35,030 nucleotides of DNA from positions 1-35,030 of the forward strand of contig JAFGHH010000307.1 of the NCBI GenBank assembly GCA_016930215.1, read 5' to 3'. Made by a program: the position numbers and the translations under genes. A model generated the notes under the pieces. The model made no database searches. It was given only the letters and a program-made list of their open reading frames with translations, and was not told the origin of the DNA. This DNA is from Deltaproteobacteria bacterium (lineage in GTDB: Bacteria; Myxococcota_A; Polyangia; DRWM01; JAAZOP01). Each line of letters begins with the position of its first letter. Positions within the stretch are counted from its first letter, which is position 1. Positions 19,774 through 28,185 of this stretch are shown here, one piece after another.

Positions 19774-20280
19774 TCAGAGTCGCGACAGGAGCGCAGCGAC
19801 GATGCGCGCGGCGAGCCCACGGGCGGCGAGCGCGCAGGCCGAGGTGTGGGCGCGGTCGGCCGCGGCGGCGTCGGTGCCCGTCGCCTCCGCGCCCGAAGCC
19901 TCGAACGTGCCGAGCTCCTCGGCCGTCCCGTCCCCGCGGCGCAGGGTGGCGCGGGCGAGGAGTCGCAGGTCCCACGCCGCCGGCTCGAACCGCCCGGTGT
20001 CGTCCTCCGCCGGGAGCGCCGGCGCCTCGCCCGCGCCCGACACCACGACCGCCAACTCGGTCGAGGCGTCCGCGGTCGCGAGCCGCAGCCCTTCGTCGCG
20101 CAGTCGCTCGGAGAGCGCCTGCTCCACGGCGGGCAGCGCCTCGGGGTGCACCGGGCCCTCGCCCGACAGCGCGAGGTGCACGGTGCGGTCGGTGGGGACC
20201 AGGCGGTAGCCGCAGCCGGGAGCGGCGAGGGCGAAGGCCAGGGCGGCCGCGAGGGCGGCCGGACCGAGGCGACGGTGCAT
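19774..20280 (-). CDS. lptE: LPS-assembly lipoprotein LptE-like
   Basis: Signal plus GCGYRLVP lipobox context (typical GCGY/FxL start of LptE); immediately downstream of leuS, a conserved leuS-lptE order. Alternative ATG at 20292. Confidence 0.7.
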   Translation of the reverse strand: MHRRLGPAALAAALAFALAAPGCGYRLVPTDRTVHLALSGEGPVHPEALPAVEQALSERLRDEGLRLATADASTELAVVVSGAGEAPALPAEDDTGRFEPAAWDLRLLARATLRRGDGTAEELGTFEASGAEATGTDAAAADRAHTSACALAARGLAARIVAALLSRL

Positions 20281-20302
20281 CCCCCGGGGCACGCCGCGGC
20301 TC

Positions 20303-22957
20303 CTACTTCACGACGAAGTTGACGAGCTTGCCGGGCACGAAGACCGTCTTCACGATCTTCTTCCCCTCGAGGAACCGGGCGACGTTCGGCTCGGCCTGCG
20401 CCCGCTCCACGACCTGCTCCCGGGTCGCGTCGGGCGGCACGCGGAGCTGGCCGCGCAGCTTTCCCAGTACCTGGACCACGACGGTGAGGACCTCCTCGGC
20501 GGCCGCGGCCTCGTCGAACGCGGGCCAGCCGGCCTCGAGCACGGTGCCGGTCTGTCCGATGCGCTGCCACAGCTCGTCGCAGAGGTGCGGGGCGAAGGGC
20601 GAGAGCAGACGCAGCAGGGTCAGGACCGCCTCGCGGCGCACGGCCGGTCCGGCGGTCGGGTCGCCGGCGGGCTCCGGGCCGCAGTCCGACCGGGCGGGGT
20701 CGGCGGCTTCCGGCACGCCGGCGTCGGCGAGCGCGTTGGTCAGCTCCATGATCGCGGAGACGGCGGTGTTGAGGTGGAACCGGCCGTCGATGTCGCGGGT
20801 CACGCGGCGGATCGTCTGGTGCACCAGGCGGCGCAGCGCCTGCCAGCGCGGCGGCAGCTCGCCCGGCGGGAGCGTTGCGGGCGCCGCGCGCACCGCCTCG
20901 GCCGCCTCGTTGGTGATGCGCCAGACGCGGGCCAGGAAGCGCCAGCACCCTTCGACCCCCTCGTCGCGCCACTCGAGGTCCTTCTCCGGCGGGGCGGCGA
21001 ACAGCGTGAACAGTCGTGCGGTGTCGGCGCCGTAGCGCTCGACGAACGCCTCGAGCCCCACGACGTTGCGCTTGGACTTGGACATCTTCTCGATCCGCCC
21101 GACGGTCACCGGCGCGCCGTTGACCTTGCTCTTCCCGTCCTCGACCTCCTCGGGGTAGTGCCAGACCGGGTTCCCGTTCTCGTCGGGGGTGAAGTAGGTC
21201 TCCTTGCAGACCATGCCCTGCGTGAGCAGCCGCGCGAACGGCTCGTCGGGAACGGAGGCCGGCAGGAAGCCGAGGTCCTTGAGCACCATGTGGTAGAAAC
21301 GGGCGTACATCAGGTGGCCCACGGCGTGCTCGATGCCGCCGATGTACTGGTCGACGGGCATCCAGGCGGCGACGCGGTCGTGGCGCACGGGCGCCTGGTC
21401 CCACTGCGGGTCGCAGTAGCGCAGGAAGTACCACGACGACTCGACGAAGGTGTCGAGGGTGTCGGTCTCGCGGCGGCCGGGGCCGCCGCACTTCGGGCAG
21501 GCGATGTTCGGGAAGGTCGGATGGCGCGCGAGCGGGTTGCCGCCGCGGACGTCGAACGCGAGGTCGGGCGGCAGCACGACGGGGAGCTCCGCCTCGGGGA
21601 CCGGCACGACGCCGCAGGCCGCGCAGTGGACGACGGGGATCGGGCAGCCCCACGAGCGCTGGCGGGAGACGCACCAGTCGCGCAGGCGCCAGGAGACCGT
21701 CGCGCCCCCCTGGCCGCGCTCGGCGAGCCACGCCGTGATGCGCTGCATCCCCTCGGAGTTGGGCAGGCCGTCGAACTGCGCGGAGTTCACCTGCCGGCCC
21801 TCCTCGACGTAGGCGCAGTCCATCGTTGCCGGGTCGAGCCTGGTGCCGTCGGGGGGCGCGATCACGACCTTGATCGGCAGCTCGAACTTGCGCGCGAACT
21901 CGAAGTCGCGCTGGTCGTGGGCCGGGACGGCCATCACGGCGCCGGTGCCGTAGTCCATCAGCACGAAGTTGGCGATGAAGATCGGCACGCGCCCGCCGGT
22001 GGCGGGGTTGGTGCAGTACGCGCCGGTGAACACGCCGTCCTTGGTCAGCTCGTCGGCGCGCATCCGGCGCAGGTCGTTGCGGGTCCGGTCGACGAACGCC
22101 CGCACCTCGGACTCGCGGCCGCCGCCGCGGGCCAGCTCGAGCGCCAGGGGGTGTTCGACGGCGAGGCTCATGAAGGTCACGCCGAACAGGGTGTCGGGGC
22201 GCGTGGTGAACACCAGCAGCTCGCTCGTCCCGCCGGCGGGCTGCTCCAGCGGGAAGCGGATCTCGGTGCCGTGGCTCTTGCCGATCCGGGCCCGCTGCTC
22301 GAGCAGCACGCGCTCGGGCCACGCCCCGGCCAGCGCCTCGACGCCGGCCAGCAGCCGCTCGGCGTAGGCGGTGGTGCGGAGGAACCACTGCTCGAGCTCC
22401 CGTTGCACGACGGGCTCGCCGAGCTTGTAGTCCCGGCCGTCGATCACCTGCTCGTTGGCCAGCACGGTCTGCAGCGCGTCGGACCAGTTGACCAGCGACT
22501 TCCGGCGGTAGGCCAGGCCGCGTTCGAGCATCCGGACGAAGACGAGCTGTTCCCAGCGGTAGTACTCGGGGACGCAGGTGGCGAGCTCGCGGTCCCAGTC
22601 GTAGGTCAGGCCGAGCAGCTTGAGCTGGCGGCGCATCTCATCGATGTTGTCGAAGGTCCACTGCTTGGGGTCGAGTTGGCGCTCCATCGCGGCCTGCTCG
22701 GCGGGCAGGCCGAAGGCGTCCCAGCCCATCGGGTGCAGCACCGCCTTGCCGCGCATGCGGTGGAAGCGTGCGGCGACGTCGCCGATCGCGTAGTTGCGGA
22801 CGTGGCCCATGTGCAGGCGGCCGGAAGGGTAGGGGAACATCTCGAGCAGGTAGAACTTGTCGGCGCCGGGGAGGTCCGCGGCGCGGAACAGGCCCCGCTC
22901 GGCCCACGTCCGCTGCCACTTCGCCTCGAGCTCGCCCGGCACGTACTTGTCGGCCAT
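20303..22957 (-). CDS. leuS: Leucyl-tRNA synthetase
   Basis: MADKYVPGELEAKWQRTW...; HIGH-type PYPSGRLHMGHVRNY; KMSKS (RIEKMSKSKRNVV); editing-domain features (TTRPDTLFGVTF). Confidence 0.98.
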   Translation of the reverse strand: MADKYVPGELEAKWQRTWAERGLFRAADLPGADKFYLLEMFPYPSGRLHMGHVRNYAIGDVAARFHRMRGKAVLHPMGWDAFGLPAEQAAMERQLDPKQWTFDNIDEMRRQLKLLGLTYDWDRELATCVPEYYRWEQLVFVRMLERGLAYRRKSLVNWSDALQTVLANEQVIDGRDYKLGEPVVQRELEQWFLRTTAYAERLLAGVEALAGAWPERVLLEQRARIGKSHGTEIRFPLEQPAGGTSELLVFTTRPDTLFGVTFMSLAVEHPLALELARGGGRESEVRAFVDRTRNDLRRMRADELTKDGVFTGAYCTNPATGGRVPIFIANFVLMDYGTGAVMAVPAHDQRDFEFARKFELPIKVVIAPPDGTRLDPATMDCAYVEEGRQVNSAQFDGLPNSEGMQRITAWLAERGQGGATVSWRLRDWCVSRQRSWGCPIPVVHCAACGVVPVPEAELPVVLPPDLAFDVRGGNPLARHPTFPNIACPKCGGPGRRETDTLDTFVESSWYFLRYCDPQWDQAPVRHDRVAAWMPVDQYIGGIEHAVGHLMYARFYHMVLKDLGFLPASVPDEPFARLLTQGMVCKETYFTPDENGNPVWHYPEEVEDGKSKVNGAPVTVGRIEKMSKSKRNVVGLEAFVERYGADTARLFTLFAAPPEKDLEWRDEGVEGCWRFLARVWRITNEAAEAVRAAPATLPPGELPPRWQALRRLVHQTIRRVTRDIDGRFHLNTAVSAIMELTNALADAGVPEAADPARSDCGPEPAGDPTAGPAVRREAVLTLLRLLSPFAPHLCDELWQRIGQTGTVLEAGWPAFDEAAAAEEVLTVVVQVLGKLRGQLRVPPDATREQVVERAQAEPNVARFLEGKKIVKTVFVPGKLVNFVVK

Positions 22958-23007
22958 CGCACCCGCCTCCGCGCCCGCGCCCCGGCCCCCGGCGGCGCGG
23001 CGCGCGG

Positions 23008-23037
23008 AACCTAGCACCGGCGGGCGGGGCTTGTCGA
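23008..23037 (-). promoter_or_regulatory. Candidate leuS promoter (TCGACA-N18-TAGGTT)
   Basis: Minus-strand TCGACA (23037-23032), 18-nt spacer, TAGGTT (23013-23008), 50 nt before the leuS ATG. Confidence 0.4.
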
Positions 23038-23066
23038 ACCGGCGGCGAGCCGCCAGAATGCCGTCC

Positions 23067-23678
23067 ATGATCGTGCGACAGCTGCTGCTCGGACCGATGG
23101 CCAACTTCGGCTACCTCGTCGGCGACGAGTCCACGAAACGCGCCGCCGCGATCGATCCCTCCTTCGACGGGCGGCCGCTGGAGCGGGAGGCGAAGAAGCT
23201 GGGCCTGACGATCGACCTCGTGCTCGCCACCCACGGCCATCCCGACCACGTGCAGGATCTGGAGCGGCTTGCCCGCGCCACCGGCGCGAAGGTCGGCGCG
23301 CACCGCAGCTCGCGCATCCGCAAGGACCTCGAGCTGGAAGACGGACAGCGTCTGTCGCTCGGCGAGGTGACGCTCGAGGTGCTCCACACCCCGGGACACA
23401 CGCCGGACGGCGTGTGCTACCTCGCCGGCGACGCGCTGTTCACGGGCGACACGCTGTTCGTCGACGCCTGCGGCCGGGTGGACCTGCCGGGAAGCGACGT
23501 GCGGGCGATGCACCACAGCCTGTTCGTGCGCCTGCGCGGGCTGCCGGACCAACTGATCGTCCACCCGGGGCACGACTACGGCCATGCGCCCACGGCGAGG
23601 CTCGGCGAGCAGAAGCGGGACAACGTGACGATGCAGCCGCGCACGCCCGAGGAGTTCGCGGAGCTGATGGGGCCGTAG
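23067..23678 (+). CDS. MBL-fold metallo-hydrolase (glyoxalase II-like)
   Basis: ATHGHPDHVQDL (HxHxDH-like), HTPGHTPDGVCYLAGDALFTGDTLF, VHPGHDYG. Alternative ATG at 23058. Confidence 0.92.
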   Translation: MIVRQLLLGPMANFGYLVGDESTKRAAAIDPSFDGRPLEREAKKLGLTIDLVLATHGHPDHVQDLERLARATGAKVGAHRSSRIRKDLELEDGQRLSLGEVTLEVLHTPGHTPDGVCYLAGDALFTGDTLFVDACGRVDLPGSDVRAMHHSLFVRLRGLPDQLIVHPGHDYGHAPTARLGEQKRDNVTMQPRTPEEFAELMGP

Positions 23679-23688
23679 GGGAGGGCGC

Positions 23689-24555
23689 TCAGCCGTCCTC
23701 GAGCAGCACGAGCAGCGCCTGGTAGTACGCCCGCGGGAGGTCCACGCAGGTCATCTCGTGGTAGCGGGACGCGACGCCGACGTGGACCCAGAGCCGGCCG
23801 TGCGTGCCGAGCGTCCCCTGGTAGCCGTCGAAGAAACGCCCCGCGTCGGAGCCGAAGGAGACGTCCAGCGCCTGGCGCTCGCGGGTCCCGCACGGGTCGG
23901 GCCGCACGGGGCAGACGTCCCCGGCCAGCTCGACCGAGTACGGATGGTACCAGTCGGAGGCCGCGATCTCCCGGGGGCTCAGGTTCTCGGAATCGATCCC
24001 CGCCAGCAGGAGGGTGCCCGAGGCGTCGGTCTGCCGCAGCAGCACGTGCCGCTCGGTCCACTCGAACCACGTCTCCGCCACGTGGCGGAAGTGGACCCGG
24101 CGGCCTTCGAGGCTCGCCAGCGGCGGGTGGGGGTTGGCGCGGATCGTGATCCGGTGCAGCGGGTAGCCCGACGGGTCGTCGCACTGCAGGACGACGGCGG
24201 ACGTGTCGGCCGAGATCGCGGTGACGGCGGAGACCTCGCAGTCCAGCGCCAGGTCGACCGCCGCGTAGGGGTCGTCGTCGACAGAGAACGAAAGCCACGT
24301 GCCGTCGCCGGGCTCCGGCGGGCACTCCGGGAAGACCTCGGCCTCGGGGCCGGCGTCGTCGGCGACGGAATCCTCGAGTCCCGCGTCCTCGGTCCGATCG
24401 GGCCGCGCGTCCTCGACGGTTGCGTCGTCGGCCCGGTCCGGCCGGGCGTCCAGCCCGCCGTCGCCCTCGTCGCTCCAGCTCTGGTAGCAGCCGAGGAGGG
24501 CAACGCCGGCGAGCGCGAGGGTCCGGCGGCGGGACGCAATTCGTCTTCGGGGCAT
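23689..24555 (-). CDS. Lipoprotein with Asp-rich linker, unknown function
   Basis: ATG (cat 24553-24555): MPRRRIASRRRTLALAGVALLGC, then a D-rich linker with an imperfect 13-aa tandem repeat (DARPDRADDATVE/DARPDRTEDAGLE). Confidence 0.7.
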   Translation of the reverse strand: MPRRRIASRRRTLALAGVALLGCYQSWSDEGDGGLDARPDRADDATVEDARPDRTEDAGLEDSVADDAGPEAEVFPECPPEPGDGTWLSFSVDDDPYAAVDLALDCEVSAVTAISADTSAVVLQCDDPSGYPLHRITIRANPHPPLASLEGRRVHFRHVAETWFEWTERHVLLRQTDASGTLLLAGIDSENLSPREIAASDWYHPYSVELAGDVCPVRPDPCGTRERQALDVSFGSDAGRFFDGYQGTLGTHGRLWVHVGVASRYHEMTCVDLPRAYYQALLVLLEDG

Positions 24556-24605
24556 GGATCGAACTCCTCGCGGCATTCGTAGCATCGGCCGCCCGGCGCG
24601 TCCAG

Positions 24606-24629
24606 GTTTCGCCGCGGGTTTCGCCGCGG
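24606..24629. repeat. Perfect 12-bp tandem duplication gtttcgccgcgg x2
   Basis: 24606-24617 and 24618-24629 are identical, in the divergent intergenic region. Confidence 0.9.
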
Positions 24630-24632
24630 TTG

Positions 24633-24650
24633 CGCAACGCGGGCGTTGCG
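24633..24650. promoter_or_regulatory. 18-bp dyad CGCAACGC-GG-GCGTTGCG, candidate operator
   Basis: Perfect 8-bp arms with 2-bp centre, directly next to the tandem duplication, between divergent genes. Confidence 0.45.
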
Positions 24651-24702
24651 GCCATCCTCGGCGCCGCGGGCCGGTCGACGGTCGCCGCCGAACGGGAGGA
24701 TC

Positions 24703-25344
24703 ATGATGCGTGAGACGGTGCTGTGGACGACCTGGTTGCTGGCGACGGCGGCGTGCGGGCCGGCGACGACCGAGGGCGGCGGGGCGAACGAGCCGACGAC
24801 GACGGATCCGGCCGCGGCGGTCGGGCCGGCGGGCGACGCGCCCGACCCCGGCGCTCCGGCGCTCTCCGCGGCGGATGTCGAGGCGCGGTACCGGTTCGTG
24901 GAGCCGATCGAGTTCGACGGCGGCTCGGACGACCTGACGGTGGAGGGCGAGGCGGCGCTGCGGCGGACGGCGGAGCGGCTCGGGTCGCACCCCGAGTGGC
25001 TGGTAGTGGAGCTCGAGTCGCATTCGGACCCTCGCGGGGCCTCGGGGCACAACCTGGACCTGACGCGGCATCGCGCGGGGCTGATTCGCGAGAAGCTGAT
25101 CGCGCTGGGGATCGACGGCGAGCGGCTGATCGCCACCGGCTACGGCGAGACGTGCCCGCGGGATCCGCGCCCCGGCTCCCGCGGCGACCGGAGGGTCGAG
25201 CTGGTGGTGCTGGAGACGACGGACGGCTGCACGGGCGAGCCGATCGGCTGTCCGGCGGCGGTCGAGCAGCTCGTGCTGTCGTCGCGGCTGCGCGAGTACC
25301 TCCCCGGGTCCGAGCACTGCGGGGGCGCGGAGGCCGCCCCGTGA
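24703..25344 (+). CDS. OmpA C-terminal-domain lipoprotein (peptidoglycan-associated)
   Basis: ATG 24703 with gggagga SD; lipobox ATAAC. OmpA/Pal-type core VELESHSDPRGASGHNLDLTRHRAGLIREKLIALGIDGERLIATGYGETCPRDPRPGSRGDRRVEL. Confidence 0.9.
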   Translation: MMRETVLWTTWLLATAACGPATTEGGGANEPTTTDPAAAVGPAGDAPDPGAPALSAADVEARYRFVEPIEFDGGSDDLTVEGEAALRRTAERLGSHPEWLVVELESHSDPRGASGHNLDLTRHRAGLIREKLIALGIDGERLIATGYGETCPRDPRPGSRGDRRVELVVLETTDGCTGEPIGCPAAVEQLVLSSRLREYLPGSEHCGGAEAAP

Positions 25345-26822
25345 GCCTGGGACGCCGGGGGTCGGCGGCGCGGGTCGTCCGCGGCGCGGTCGCGGCCGTC
25401 GTGCTGCCGGCGCTCGCCGCCTGCTGTGCCGGCGCCTGGAGCGGCGTCCCGTGCCTGACCGGGGACGACCCGCGGGCCGCGGATGCGCGGCGGCAATGGA
25501 CGCTGGCCCGGGAGGCCTCCGGCGCCGACCAGATCTGCGCGCTCGAGCAGGTGCCGTCGTTCTTCCACGACTACAGCGACCAGCTCGACGCGCCGACCTG
25601 CGCCCCGGAGTTCGTCGAACGGATGGAGGAGGCGATCTTCGCGGACGAGCCGATCGAGTTCTCGCGGCTGCTCCTGGCCCGCATCCGCGCGGTGGGCGCC
25701 GTCGGCGACACCACCGACGTCATGCCGCAGAAGGCGGCGCTGCTGCTGCGTCTCGTCGAGCTGCCGGACGAGGCGCTGAGCGACTACCGGCCGCTGTCCG
25801 GCGAGCCGGGGCCGCCGCCGGAGAAGGACCTCGTGCGCCGCGTCGCGCTGTTCGAGCTGGCGGGGTCGAACCTGTACCTCAACGTGCCCGAGGCGCGGGC
25901 GTGGCTCGCCGCGCGGGTCGCGGCCCCGCGGGACGACGGCGAGGCGCTGGCGGTGCGCTCCGCCGCCGACCACCTGCTGTCCGACACCCTCTGGGGCCAT
26001 CCGGAACAGGCGATCGACAACGGCGCGTTCGCCGTGCTCCGGGGCTGGATCGACGACGTCCCGCGGCGCTGCGCCGGCGCGTGGGCGCCGGAGTCGTTCG
26101 AGCTGCTGCTGGTGGAGCTCGAGGCGCTCGGACACTACGCGGGCCGGTTCGGCATGTCGGAGGCCGCCCGCGCGGCCCTCGAGGCCGTCCTGGAGCCGCG
26201 GGCCCGCGTGCCGCTCGTCGAGGGCCGTCCGGCGGCGCGGCACGACCTGTACGTCGCCGCGACGCTCGCCCGCTTCGACCTCGACGGATCGCCCGAAGGC
26301 GTGTCGCCGCCCGGCTCCTTCCGCCCGTGGCGCGAGCAGCCGAAGTTCTACGGCATCGATCGGCTCGAGCCCGCGCTGTACGGCGACCGGGGGGTCGACT
26401 GCGGCCCGCGCCCCGAGCGGCCGCGAGGGACGGACGAGCACGCGGCGCCGCTGGCCGCCGGGCTGGCCGGCGACGAGCAGGCCTTCGCGGCCGGCCGCCA
26501 GACGCTCGCGGGGCTGCTCGAGCTGGCCCGGCAGGGCGTCGAGGGTCCGCCGGACACCAACCTGTACGACGTGGTCGCGCGGACCCAGGCGGTCCAGACG
26601 CTCGGTCGCTGGGCCGACGCCTACGGCCTGTCGGCCGAGCAGGACCTGCTGCTGGAGCGGCTGTCGTCGTCGTCCGCGCCCCACGTGATGCCCGCGACGG
26701 TCTTTCAACGCGCCGCCGCGGTCGCGCGGGCGGAACGCGAGCTGGCGGCGGAGGCTGCGGCGCGGGATGCGGAGGCGACCGCCGGCATTCCGATGCCCGG
26801 CTCGGCCGGCACGACTCCCTGA
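25341..26822 (+). CDS. Hypothetical lipoprotein, translationally coupled to the OmpA-like gene
   Basis: GTG 25341 overlaps the upstream TGA by 4 nt (GTGA). Signal peptide with ALAACC. No recognisable domain. Confidence 0.7.
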   Translation: MSLGRRGSAARVVRGAVAAVVLPALAACCAGAWSGVPCLTGDDPRAADARRQWTLAREASGADQICALEQVPSFFHDYSDQLDAPTCAPEFVERMEEAIFADEPIEFSRLLLARIRAVGAVGDTTDVMPQKAALLLRLVELPDEALSDYRPLSGEPGPPPEKDLVRRVALFELAGSNLYLNVPEARAWLAARVAAPRDDGEALAVRSAADHLLSDTLWGHPEQAIDNGAFAVLRGWIDDVPRRCAGAWAPESFELLLVELEALGHYAGRFGMSEAARAALEAVLEPRARVPLVEGRPAARHDLYVAATLARFDLDGSPEGVSPPGSFRPWREQPKFYGIDRLEPALYGDRGVDCGPRPERPRGTDEHAAPLAAGLAGDEQAFAAGRQTLAGLLELARQGVEGPPDTNLYDVVARTQAVQTLGRWADAYGLSAEQDLLLERLSSSSAPHVMPATVFQRAAAVARAERELAAEAAARDAEATAGIPMPGSAGTTP

Positions 26823-26934
26823 CGGCCTTTCGGAGCGCCGGTCGGCCGGGCCGGTCGAGGTGCCGAAGCCCTGCGGCCCTTCTCCCGGCCCGGCGGGCGT
26901 GCTACCGATGCGGGTCGGGGGGCGAGGTCTGCGG

Positions 26935-28185
26935 ATGGACGCCCCGACGCTGCTGTTCGCCTACGGCCTGCTGTGCGCGCTGCTCTCCGTCAACGCGCTC
27001 CGGCCGCTCTACCGCCCCTCGCCGCTCGCCGCATTGAGCTTCTTCCCCGGTTGGCTCGTCGGCGAGCTGGCGCTGCACCACCTGTGGTTCGAGTGCCTGG
27101 TCGGCGCGCTGCTGGTGGGGTGGGGCGCGCTGCGCGGGCCGCTCGGCTGGGCCGGCTTCGGGCTGCTGGGCGTCTCCGAGGTCGTGCTGGTGGTGCTGTG
27201 GACGCGCGGCCGGAGCGCCGGCCCCGCCGTCGAGGCGGCGCTGGCCGCGGCGCTGGGCCCGGCGTGGCGGCGCGGGATCCCGCCGGAGGTCGCGGCGCGG
27301 CTGCCGACGACCGTGGAGCCGGGACGCTGGGTCGTGCCGTTCGCGATGCGGCGGCTCGGGGTCGAGCTGCGACGGAACCTCGAGTTCGCGAAGCTCGAGG
27401 ACGGAACGGTCCTGCGGCTCGACCTGTTCCGTCCGCGGACGCGCAGCGGACCGTGTCCGGTGCTGGTGTTCGTCCACGGCGGCGGCTGGGTCATCGCGCA
27501 CAAGGAGTTCCAGGGGCTGCCGATGCTCTACAACCTGGCGGCGCAGGGGTGGCTCTGCGTGTCGGTCGACTACCGGCTGAGCCCGCGGGCCACCTTCCCC
27601 GACCACCTGATCGACGTCAAGCGTGCGCTGGCCTGGGTGCGCGAGCGGGGCGCCGGGCACGGGGCCGACCCGTCGTTCGTGGTGGTCTGCGGCAACTCCG
27701 CGGGCGGGCACCTGGCGGCGCTGGCGGCGCTGACGCCGAACGACCCGGCGTACCAGCCCGGCTTCGAGTCCGTCGACACCTCGGTCGCCGGCTGCGTCGG
27801 GCTGTACGGGGTCTACGACTTCGTCGACCGCGACCGGCTCTGGCCGCACCGCGACGGGTTGTGGCTGGTGCAGCGGCTGGTGATGAAGACGACGCCGGAG
27901 CGGGACCCCGAGCTGTACGCGCGGGCCTCGCCGCTCGCGCAGGTGCGGGCGGACGCGCCGCCGTTCCTGCTGCTGCACGGGACGCTGGACAGCCTGGCGC
28001 CGGTCGCGGGGGGCCGGGCGTTCGCGAAGGCGCTGCGGGCGGTCTCGCGGAGCCCGGTGGTCTGGGCGGAGATTCCCGGCGGCCAGCACGCGTTCGAGGT
28101 ATTCCACTCGCCGCGCGCCGACCACGCGCTGCTCGGGGTGTTCGGCTTCCTGGCGTGGCTGCGGGGGCGGGTCAGTCGAGCTTGA
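26935..28185 (+). CDS. Alpha/beta hydrolase (esterase/lipase, HGG-type) with N-terminal membrane segments
   Basis: VFVHGGGWVIAHKEFQ, VVVCGNSAGGHLAALAAL, LLLHGTLDSLAPV, GGQHAFEVF. Alternative ATG at 26908. Confidence 0.9.
   Translation: MDAPTLLFAYGLLCALLSVNALRPLYRPSPLAALSFFPGWLVGELALHHLWFECLVGALLVGWGALRGPLGWAGFGLLGVSEVVLVVLWTRGRSAGPAVEAALAAALGPAWRRGIPPEVAARLPTTVEPGRWVVPFAMRRLGVELRRNLEFAKLEDGTVLRLDLFRPRTRSGPCPVLVFVHGGGWVIAHKEFQGLPMLYNLAAQGWLCVSVDYRLSPRATFPDHLIDVKRALAWVRERGAGHGADPSFVVVCGNSAGGHLAALAALTPNDPAYQPGFESVDTSVAGCVGLYGVYDFVDRDRLWPHRDGLWLVQRLVMKTTPERDPELYARASPLAQVRADAPPFLLLHGTLDSLAPVAGGRAFAKALRAVSRSPVVWAEIPGGQHAFEVFHSPRADHALLGVFGFLAWLRGRVSRA

Noticed and set aside
17202-22388. 1728-aa minus-strand ORF
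   Set aside because: Antisense to the propeller and VWA genes and out of frame with leuS/lptE. No domain; high-GC artefact.
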